From the NCBI GenBank assembly GCA_037783415.1, contig JAZGTN010000008.1, positions 1,178,001 through 1,242,000 on the forward strand: a stretch of DNA of 64,000 bases, written 5' to 3'. This document shows, piece after piece, positions 20,198 to 32,100 of this stretch. The translations under genes were made by a program, and so were the position numbers. The DNA comes from Leptasterias polaris (taxonomy: Eukaryota > Echinodermata > Asteroidea > Forcipulatida > Asteriidae). The notes beneath the pieces are model-generated. The model was given only the letters and a program-made list of their open reading frames with translations. It was not told the DNA's origin and searched no databases. How positions within the stretch are numbered: the first letter of the stretch is position 1; every line of letters begins with the position of its first letter.

Positions 20198-23100
20198 CTA
20201 CTTATCCCTAGGCATTTCACAGCATTCGCATTTGTCGAGTGCCGGGTGGTTCAGCAATGTACAAGCAGAGCAGCTCCACTTTTGTGCCTCTTCGGTGTCC
20301 GAGACCGTCGGAGTGTAGGGTGGGGAGAGAGGCGAGGTACCTGAAGTACACAAAGCAAATGAAATAAATGTTAATGGTGGGATAGAGATATGGTATTCCT
20401 CAACACCAACAAAATCAGTCTCCTGACGATGACTAGAGCAAGCTACTCGAAAGGTTGAGACCAATTAAAAACTCGCTCCGCGGCAGTGTAGTTAATAACG
20501 AGAAGTCCCCTCGATCCACTAAGCGAAAGTAGTAGTCCCGGCTGATTACCTACCTTCCGCCCAGGTACATGTAGTACAATGTAGTTAATAGGCAGGACAG
20601 TTCTTTTCAGAACTACATGTAAGAGGTCTCCCGAATTCCCAATAATCTACTCCGCGGCAGTAGAATAAATAGCAAGACAAGTTCCCAAAGAACAAAATCT
20701 ACCTAGCAAGTAGATATACACATGGTGTTACCGCAAACCAAATATACATCGATACCTCACTACCATGCAATGCTTCAAATCCCATATACCAACAAAATCG
20801 TCGGCTGATGACTAAAGGTAATTAGTGCAGTTTGTATCAAGTTTCTTAAATTAGTTTTGCATATTTTGGAGCTCCTGGTAAATGAGTGGTCTCATTTTAG
20901 AGTGGTCTCCAAAGTAACTGTTTGGCAAAAAGAAACATTCACATTCTGAGAATTGTTTGAGTGTGTTGATTTGGATTTGTTTCCCCAAATTTATATGCAT
21001 TTTTCATTTTACACTCTTTTGGTCATTACGGATATGAAATGGCAATAGACTGTGCAAGTCTCGCGCGCATTCGAACTTCCGGGACCATAGTGGTCCCAAC
21101 CATATGGAGTTTTACGTGGGCGAGATTTTGTTTCGTCAATTATTTTAGTTTAACGTAGTTTATGACCAAGAAAATTATACATGTTGTTGGGAATGTAATA
21201 CTAAGTGATAACAAATTATGAAAGTAAAACCAATTCAACAATATAACAAAGAAAACCCGAGAATTAAACTTGACCTCAGCTTCCGGTTATTGCCAAAAAT
21301 TAAGAATTTTGTGCTCACCTCCGATCATAAAACTTATGTAAAAGCTTGTTTTGGATGCGCGATTATAATCGCCAGATGCCGTAATTGCTAAGCGAACCCT
21401 TTCCATTACAGTCTATGGTTGTTGAGGCGTCAGCATCCTCTTTAAACTGCGATACGGGTCAATTTTAAACCCGTTTGACCATCACGAACCCGCGTAAGGG
21501 GTTTCTAAAAAGTTAACATAAAAAAGCATCCTTGTCCCAGAGTTTTAATTTGTTTTCAATAATAATTAACCCACTTTAGCTAAAACTAATTTCATAAAAT
21601 TGGAATGATTTATTTTTGTTGTTTAGATTTTGTCATGATATATAATTTAAAACAAAGATTTGATTTCAGAAATAAAAATTTTCTTCGTTTGACGTGTTTT
21701 CTCGTTCGGATACGCGCGAGACTTGCACAGTCTATTAACGATCTTATTGACCCCTTTGCAACAATGTCACGTGCGCTATCGTCTGCCACGCTCACCATTT
21801 TGGGAGTCAATGGTAAGGGTCTAAATGCCGCATTGCATAAAATGCGCGCTTACACTGTAATAACGCACTGGATCATGGACTACGCTTATTCAGGGCTTGA
21901 ACTTGGGGTGAAAATCTTGAAGACCGCAGGGCTTATAGCTTAAAATGTTAACTGGACCAGAATTGTTTTTACAATACCAGAATCAAAATGAGAAAAAAAC
22001 TTCCTGACACAGTTAAACATGCAATTTATTAGCTATTTGAACAAGCACTGTTTTTGTAAGACAAGATTTAATCTCATTTGTCTTCACGTGTTTTAAGTAT
22101 ACTTCATTACTCAATAGATATGAAAGGTATTTTATCAGACTAAAAGTTGACATTTAAACATAACGTGTGTTTTTTCAAGATATTGCTTAACTCTTTCGCT
22201 ACGGCGAGCCGCTCACAGCGGCTCACAGAAATGTCCCGTTCCCTACGGAAAGCCGCTGTCTCGTTGACATCAGTGTAGATAATTCAGGGCACACGTCATG
22301 GGGATTCCCCGAATTATCTACACTGACGTCAACGAGCCGCTGTGAGCGGCTTTCCGTAGGGAACGGGACATTTCTGTGAGCCACAGAAATTTTGTTTTCT
22401 GTGAGCCACAGAAAAGACACATTTTTGGGGAACTTATTGTGCACTGCTTTACATGTACCTTCATTTCTGTGTTTTTGCTGAATTTCCAGAAATTAATTAC
22501 ATACAAACGCGCGAAATTCAAAAATTAAATTCCGGAGCGAAAGAGTTAATGATTATCACTCAATAATATTCAAATTAAAAAACACAAGACAGCTGGACTT
22601 GACTGGTCATAACTTTACTGGCGTGACACTAAAACTAGTGGCCTCGACCCTGTGGTCCAGTGTAAAATTCGAGCCCTGATTATTGTGATGACTACAAAAA
22701 GCACTGAGCTAACGAAGCGTGAAATGTTCGTGCTCACTCCAGTTTGTGAACAGGGTAACTTGGTCTGATGCACAATATACGCATCATGTACATGGTGCTA
22801 ACTAGCCCAGGGCGGCCTTTACTTTCTTCGTATTATACTACAGTGACGTCCTGGATATGAGGGTCCATTTCTGGGGCGGACAATTTTCAAAGCTTCATTT
22901 AACTCAAATCTTACCTTCACGAAGCCACTAACTTCACCGGATTCACATTCCATGGCGGCATACATTTTTTTGCGGTGGGTTTTGGACATCATACTTTCTT
23001 CATAATTCCGTCATTTAGTGAAATAATGCAGCTCTCAACGCATGTAAGAACAGGATGCATGACGCGCAAATCACAAGTTGCGTTTGCATTTTAACGCTTT

Positions 23101-26100
23101 GCAGTCAAGATACGGTGACCAAGAAGTGTGATAAGTATTGGCTTCTTGCAGGTAAGATTTTAGTTATGAAGCTTTGAAATTTTTCCGCCCCAGAAACGGA
23201 CCCTCATATCTAGGGCACTGTATCTGTGTACAGCACAGAGGAAGAGAGTCCTGTATAGGGCTAGGTGCTAACAAGCCATTCGTGTACAGCACCAAGATGA
23301 GTGTTGCCACTACAAGCTTTGAAACTTACCTTCAGAGAATGAGTTGACGGGTGACATTGGCGGAATTGGACCTGGTGCTCCAGTTGATCCCATGTTGCCA
23401 TAGAAACTGTTGGCTTGGGCCAGATCCATCAAACCTGCGCATCACAAAAAGATATCATGGAAATAGTTATCAACGGATCAGGCAATCAGTTGCCATAGCA
23501 ACAGCCTCCCAAATCCCACGCCCTTTGTTTGACACAATTTTTTCGACAAATTCTTATCTGCACAGCCAAGGCTGCAAAACCAAAGATGAGGCCAGTACTG
23601 CATTTCACAGAGCACTAACATTCATCTGTGAAATGAGTTGTCAGTAATGCCATAGTAATTTTGTGGTGGGTACATATGTAGCTTATAGCACTCATATCAG
23701 TAACTCAGTGACGCTCAAGGCGCTTCAACATTCAGTATTTTCCTGCTGTGGAGCTATGTTTTGAAGTATGATGAGACCTAATCCTTTAAATAGCACCATT
23801 TAATGGTTTACAAGGTGTTGTGGCGCAATATGCAGCCAATCAAACCAGGAACACCGGGGCGAACCCCTTCTCTTCACGATAAGTTCTTTTACGTGCATTA
23901 CACAGAACACAGGACCAACAGCTTTAAGTCCCATCCGAAGTACACAGCAACAATGGTCAAGTGTCTTGCTTTGTGTACAACATTGGTAATTGCCAAAGAC
24001 CAGTATCCATACATGTACTTGATGTGTCTCAACATATACACGAAATAACAAACCTGTGAAAGTTTAAGCTAAATCGGTCTTCGGAGTCATCAGAAAAAAG
24101 TGAAAAACCCCATTATATGTTTTAACTTGTTTTCAAACATCGGATTTTATATTGCATGATAAAGACTATTGTTTTACTCATTTCCTAAAAACTATGGCAT
24201 TTCAAGCAAAACTATTTCAAGGGAAGTTTTCCACCATGACCATATTTATACCATGTAAGTTATGTGCAAATCTGTGAACATTTATATTTTCAATCTTACC
24301 AATGTTGTACACACTCTTTAAAGGCCCTATACACTATTGGTAAGATCGAAAAACACAAATGTTCACAGATTCACACATAACTTACATGATTTAAAGTAAG
24401 TAATGGTAGAAAGGGTTCCTTAAAATATTTCTGCCTAAAATGCTATCGTTTCTGAGAAATGAGTAAAACAATAGTTTTTATCACGCGTGATAATAAACTC
24501 GATGTTTGAACAACAGAAAACACATAAGGTCTCTATTTTCTCGTGACCTCGATGATCAATTGAGCTCAAATTTTCACAGGTTTGTTATTTCATGTACCGT
24601 ATTTTCCTGCGGATAAGACGCTCGGCGGACAAGACGCAGGACCCTAAAATGACCCCAAACAAATTCAATCGTCAGCAGAAAAGACGCACCGCCGCACAAG
24701 ACGCATGTTTAACAGCACACAGAAGAACACCAGGCGCCACCCGGTGTCGGTACATTGACACAAAGACGTCATTTTGTTGCCTTTTGGAGCGTTCACACTA
24801 TTCGAAGCATGAATGAAACCGTAACCACATGGGCGTGTAGAGCCATGCAGAAAAGACCAACGTAAATTGATACCGACCTTCGTCCATCCATTCAGCCAAC
24901 GCTGTGCATTGTTAATAATATGAAGTCCGGCCCAATCAGCGGCCAGAAACAATGGTCCACGCACTGTCTGAAGATATTGCAACACGAACCCAGGCCCTCC
25001 TAGCATGAACATCCGACGTCCCACAATGAGGATCCTTGCTGATAAAGACAGGTTACCAGTCTAAGTCCCTCCGAGCCAGTAGATGTTGCGCCCTCTACCG
25101 GTGACTAATACCAAAACTAGCGTCGCCTTTATATATACCTTACGCAAATAATCCCCACACCCGGGAAGACGTAACAAAATGTTTCATTATATATATTTGT
25201 GTAAGTTTTTGTAATGTGTTTCTTTTTGTATAAAGTAACAAATAAAAAGTTCAAAAGGTCAAAAAAGGTTCCCCAAATCATGAAAGAGTCCCAACAAGTC
25301 CATAAATATAAAGTATTATTACCACAAAACTCCTTTTACCCTAAAATACAAATCCTATCCTTCTATTATAATAAGATAATGCTACGTTCCCATAATACTT
25401 TTTAAAGCAAACGTCTAAAAAGAGGCAATAAAAAAACAAAACGATTTGAACGTTTATTGTAACTATATAGGGCCTAATATACGTCTAAAAAGAGGCAATT
25501 AAAAAATGAATATTTGAACGTTTAATGAAACAAACGAAAGTGCAATTCGTATAGGTTGGCCAACAAATCAATACTTAATTATCCCATCCTTAAATAGTAC
25601 GTCAAGCCATAATAGTACGTCAAGCACACTTCGGAGATATTCTGTACAATAAAAACCCTCAAAGTTCACCACACAATAGAGGTTGGGTGAATGCCGTTTG
25701 TACAACAGCATTGACAGTAAATCTGATTGCAGCATTTTCGGAACGAATACGCGGCCACACAGAAAAACGTTTGTACGACGCCGACGTCTGTTGGACCGAA
25801 AGTACCAACACATTGCGGCATTGTTGGAATGAAAGCACGGTCATGGGGGATGAACAAGTTGCGGCATTGTTGGAATGAAAGGACAGTCTGGGGGATTGCG
25901 GCATTGTTGGAATGAAAATACGGTCTCAGTGTCTGGACAGTTGAGCCTTGTTTGACCGCATTATTGAGTAAGGATTCTTCACACAAAGACCGTTGATTTG
26001 AACTGGACAAAATAAAGGTATTATTGTACGCAGTGATCATCCCCAAAAAAATCAATCGTCAGCAGACAAGACGCATCGAAAGATAAGACGCACCGATGTT

Positions 26101-29100
26101 TTGGGGGTCTAAAAAGTCAGATAAGACGCGTCTTATCCGCAGGAAAATACGGTATGTGGTTGATTACACAAAACATGAACACTGTCTGTGATTATTTTGT
26201 CAGCTCTGCCAATCCTGTATAATACCTTTAAGGACACATATGTAGTTTTAATTATTGGCTGGTCCATTTTTGGGGTTGAATATTTTAAGTCATCTCTTAA
26301 TGCTCTTTGGTTATTTTCTCCTCGGGTTTGGTGCTCTTTTAATTTTAACTTTTATCTGTGCAGTGCCTTGGGGTCCAGTCATGGATGACAGGCGCTTTAT
26401 AAGCATATTTTAAATTATTATTATTTTTTTGACATCACACTTTGCTTAGCAGTTAAGATTGATTCACACTTAAGATTAATCTCAGCTCTTTGTGAATATG
26501 GCACAAGCAAGGTTTTTCATGTGATGACATCAGGTGAATTGGGTTATTGTGTAAGATTTGAAACTTGGCATGATGTAGGAAGTAAGAACTGAAAACTTAG
26601 AGCAAGTTCGAGTGCGCACCACAGTTAACTAAAGGTCGACTATTTTGACTCAAACTAAGGCTGGTCGACCATTGGTTGACTACTGCGGTCAACCATTTGG
26701 AACCAGCCTCAGGACCATGGTTTCTTCCCTGGTCCCAGCAGCTTTGTTTCATGCTAACCCCTTGTAAAGCGCAGAAAGGAACCAGTGACACTGTAGCAAA
26801 ACAGCTTGAATACAGTACGGATGGTTGACTGGACTTCCAAACGAGTCGTTCGCGTGAGTACGTTACTGCGCATGTACGTTGCTAGTCAGTGGTCAACCAT
26901 GGGGGTCGACTAAACGTGCGCACTCAAACTTGCTCTTAGTAGGTTTATAGGGTACTAAACATGTGGGAGAGGCATATCAAATGCAAATCACAGAGATGCC
27001 AACATTGAATTCCGAAAAAGAGTAGCACCGCCGAGCAAGTTTAGGTCAGGCATACAAGTTACAACTCACCGAGCTGTAAAAAGAGGAAAATTGTGACATT
27101 TATGATAAAAACTAATGTTTTCATCGAAAATTGCTTAATGCAAAGTGGCCTTGCTATATAAAGGCCAAACAATTATGAATTTTATTTAGGCTTGATTTAA
27201 AAAATAAATAAAATAAATTATTGATTTTATTTTTTATTTTTTTATCGGACCGCAATTTGCACTAGCTTGTGCATGAAGAGAACCATACTGCAATTCTTCC
27301 AACTAAATTCAACAAAAATGCTTTGGTTTTTGTCCCATTGTTTATTGAGAAATTAATGCTCACGGTTGTACAGACACACCACACCACAGCAGGCCATTCA
27401 AGTCTTCAATTCAAACGACTTCAGCAAGAGGAATTTTGTCAACTTGCCTTTCCAACCAATTCCATTACCACCAACTGCATTCTTTACAACTTTTTTATTA
27501 ACAGTTTCCATCAGATCTTGGCCTCGATTGCGATCGATGAAATCTTTTCTTTTCGTCACTTTGAATTTAGTTGATCGATGCATGCAGCGATCGCGATGTT
27601 TCAAACAAACTCCACAACGACGTGCGCTTGCATTGCTGACAGATAAAAGTTATCACAGTGTCTGTTTGCCGCCGCATCCCACACACATGAAGCGTTAGAA
27701 AAACTGCGGAACCAGTCTCTACAAAAGCAACTGTAGAATGTATGCTGTACAAGGTGCATTGTGTCTCTGTGCTACGCGTGTCAGTGTAGGCAAATCCTGA
27801 GTGCGATAGTTTATGGGATCGGTACCTAAATTATAAGAACAAAACGGGTGTGAATTCGGTTCCGCTATCATCACTTTTAACCATGCGGCAGACAACATTT
27901 AAAGTTTTTTATTTTATTTTATCATGATACATTGTTTGTAACTACATTTACACTGGGCGGCTTGTTTATCGTATTTAATTGAAGTATTATCGTAGCGGCG
28001 TATTCACGGCTCAAAATCGTAATTTCTACGCCCAAATCGTGTATGTTGGCATCTCTGAAATCATGTCTCGGTTCTGTGAAGACGAGCTACATGTACTGGC
28101 TACATGCATATCAATGTGCACGTACATGTACATGTACTAGTCTAAAAACGGACACAAGAGGATGTGAAACCAGGCCTTGAACTTGGCTCTTGAAGGGGCC
28201 CAGCCATTTTCCTTTAGTAAGGGTCACTTCTACGAGGAAAATGTAAATTTGTATAGGAACTTCGCAAAGGGCACTACATCAAAAGCACAGGGCTGTGAAA
28301 CTCCTTTCTGTTTTTGTTTGGATTTTTCTGAGAGAAGTAGTTAAGTACCTTGGCTTTTGTGGAGATCTATTTCTCGATTCATACACTCGATGTCGATCTG
28401 TAGCTGTCTCTTCTGCTCTCGCAGTCGGCTTATTTCCTCAGGCTAACATAAATGGGACAAAAGAATTTATATAAAAAATTACTCCCAAATCATTCTATAT
28501 ACCGATACATACCGAAGTGACGGATTCAGAAGAACTAGGCCAGGAGGCCCGAACAACAAGTGTTTGTCACAGAGTCAGGCATACCAATTTTATCTTAAGT
28601 TCAAACTATTTGGTGTTGAGCATAGCGTTAGCCAGAGGGGTGTCTGGGTGTCTTTTGGACACCTTGTTTTAAATTTGGACACCCTGTTTTATCTGTTATT
28701 TACCACATGTAAATGAATTGTAAGTGATCAATTTAAAAACCCAGTTTTTTTAATTTCCAGCAAATTTGGACACCCATTGTGAGGCGAAGTGTTCTTTATA
28801 GAGCGCCATGTAAATGCCTTTTAATTATTATTATTATTATTATTATTAAGGTACCTTTGGAAATGGTGATCTGTGGGTGTGTTTGTCCCCCACTTCCCTC
28901 TCCATTTGGGCCGTCTGGATTTTCATGTCGTTGAGATTGCGTCTCTCTTCCTCTAGCTCCTTGCAGAGTCGTTCAAAGCGAGCTTTCTGGTGCATCAACA
29001 AAGCTGTGGATAGACGAGTCATAAATAAACTGTTGTATCTGAGAATATTCTAACTGCATGTACATAAAATCATATCACATGTTTTACTGTGCGTAATATC

Positions 29101-32100
29101 GTCACCATTTTCACGAAGAGGCAATTTAGGCCATTCAACAAAACTTTCATGTTTGGAGAAAACCTTTTTTGAAACCACTGTTTCGGACACTGTTAGTCAT
29201 TGAAACGTTGGCATTTTTCCAAGCATGAAAGTGGAGATCTTAAATCATGGAAATCTATTGCTATTTTAATTATAGTTAGTTTAATTAATGAGTAATTAAC
29301 TGTTTAATACAAGTGTCTCTTGTGACAACTGCAAAACGAGGTCTGTGTGCAGCACGTCGTGTGCGCGTCGTGTAAAAACCAATGCGTAAAGGACGAGTGT
29401 CTGTTCATGAAAACTAAAATTTATATAATACAAATTGCCCCTTTGTGAAAACTCAAATTGCTGAGTAGTCGTTTTTGGCACCGTGCCAGCGCTACATTCA
29501 ATGTAACAAATGGCAAATCTAAATGTGTCTGTTCGTTAAAACGCAAAACTGATAGTTTGGTAAAATGGTCCTTGTGCTAATTAGTGTAAATCAAAATAGC
29601 ATAACGTTTTATCACTTGAAACTTGGGGAAAATGTTGATCATGTCAATAACATTCAACATATGTCAAAACATTGATTTGCCAAAATGCATCCATTTTTCA
29701 GAAATTGCCTCTTCGTGAAAACGTTGACGATAAATTATGTGTACCTCAATTTTGTTGATATGTCATTTTGTAAATGAGCTTTTAGTCTAAAAACTCACAC
29801 TGTAGCCTACATTTGTACATACAATGTACATTGGTAACATCCACAATGTGAGTAGTATGTTGAACTACTTCATACTGTACACGGTCAAGATGTAATACAT
29901 TAAATATAGCAGATTTACACATATTTTTAAAATGGTTTGCACTGTGAACATGGTCAGATGGTGAATAAAAGCGAACTCAGGGTCTTAGACCTTACATAAG
30001 GCCAAGTAAAAAAACAAAACATGTTCAGCGCTTGGGTTCCTGAAAAAAAGAACGATCAGTAAAACCATATGTAAACGGCACAGGCTGAGTTCTGACTTGC
30101 AATATTATATTTTCTGATGGATCAGTTGACATTTTATGGTTTTTTAATTTCATTTTGAATTGGTAAAAATAAATTTAAAAACCATGCGGCCCCCCAAAAA
30201 ATAAGCAGGGGACCCTTAACATGTGTTTTTTTTTAGTTTGCCTAAATTGTTTTTTTAGTTTAAATGATGTGAGGAATTTCATGACAACAAGTTTATTTAA
30301 TAGGCTCTCGAGTCACAGTGATTAGTCAAGTTTCTTTCTTGCCTTTACGATTAATGTTGACTTTTATTATTAGCCCGTGTTCAATTGCTGCTTTATTATT
30401 TTGCTACTTGGACTTTCAATGTTTGCTCTCTACACCCATACCCATTCTCTTCTCTCCCATCCCCGGTCCCTTACTCTTGCTTTTTAAATCCGTTTATTAA
30501 TTTCAGTCTGTACATTTATAAACTAGACATCCTGTTACTTATCCTATTCTAATTATCTGTTCACTCTCATGTACATGTACATGTATGTCTGTTTGATTGT
30601 TGCATATTTTGGCCAAATCAATAATTTAATAATAATAATTTGAGGTAAAATGAGGCTTACATTCTGTGTACGATTTCTCAACCTCTTCCTTAGATAGCGA
30701 TCTTCCAGGTTCAGGAGGCAGAAGACTTCTATTCTTTTTGCCCCTTGATTTCCTCCTTGCATCTTGAAGATTTGGGTCAACTCCGGGGTAAATGGGTCCC
30801 TCGGGAGGATCTTGGGTTAGAGATACGGGTACAGCATCTCCTTCCAAGGAAGTTGATACGGATGACTTCTTGGATGTCCTGGGCGATTCTTTGCTGACTG
30901 AAATTGTGGTACTGTCGTTGGCCTTGTTGTATGTTGCCACACTACCGGTAGGGGCAGGACTGCGGCTGCCCTTCGTGGGGCGAGTTGCCGGGCTGGACGG
31001 TTTAAGCGGGTCAAGCTGGTAGGAGGTGGCAATCCGAGTTGTTACTTGTAACTCTGCTGGTTGGATATGGGTCAGAGTTCGTTGGCCACTGGTCGGCAAA
31101 TGCAACAGTGTGGGACTATCTGCGGCATTTGGGCGCGGCTCAAATGGGTAGTCTCGCGGATTTACAATTGGTTTAAAACCATTGGTGGTCTGTTTGTGAG
31201 AGCTACTGTATTGCGTAGGAGTGGCATCACCTTCAGATGGTTTGGAAACCACCGGCGGGCTCTCAGTCTTTTGTGTCGATTCCTCTATATCGACAGTGAC
31301 CAAGGATAAATGTTTTGGCTCCTTGTAAAAACTCAGAGAGTTTTGCGCAGACGATGTCGGTGTGACAATGTTCTCATCTGGGAATCCCGTATCTAAGGAA
31401 GCCCAGCTGGTGAAACTAGACTGGGGTGTCATTTCCAAGTCTACATCAACTACAAGTTGATCGGCCATACTCTGTGATTCTGCTCTTGTTCGTTCATGGG
31501 CAGGTGTATGGGTCATGGACACCTCTATAACGTTGTTGTTAGTTCCTGATATGGTTGTGTGCACCATGTGTGGTTGTTGATCGCTACTTACAAAGTCACC
31601 GTACATGTACATAGCACTGGCCTGTTCAAGATCTTCAATAATCCGGCTCATGTTGCCATCATTCTAGAAATAAAAACATTGTTTTTTCAATACACTTTTA
31701 AACACTAACAATTCCAGTTTCAATCATGCCAATTCCACCAAGTACCACAGTTACTATCAGTATCAGTAGACTATGTAGAGTTTTCAAAAGAGAATGTAGT
31801 TCCACACACTAGTAATTTACAGGTAGTTCAATAGACCACATAGCCTCTGAAAAACCGACACCAACAAAACCATTTTTTTTAAAGAAAATGTGTACAGGTC
31901 TAACATTATCTGCATTCCAAATAATTCCACACACAGCATATTGTGGTAATTTTGAAGAACATTGTGCGAGTTAGAAAAACATACATTCCACTTCTACCAA
32001 AGAAGTACCACAGTCCACAGAGACTGTGGAATTTAAAATTTTTTAGTTCCACACAAATAATATACAAACAAACAAAAACAAGTGAAGTACTACAATACAA

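Noticed and set aside
20398..20470. Possible hammerhead ribozyme or Penelope-type 3' end (CTGACGATGACTAG...CGAAAGG)
   Set aside because: Only part of a ribozyme-like core is present and the stems could not be completed by eye.
24665..25024. 119-codon minus-strand frame inside the TA-flanked transposon
   Set aside because: No similarity to DDE transposases or their DNA-binding domains; likely chance.
30792..31309. Plus-strand open frames opposite the large TAB2 exon
   Set aside because: Antisense shadows of the 1-kb TAB2 coding exon; no domain or splice context.
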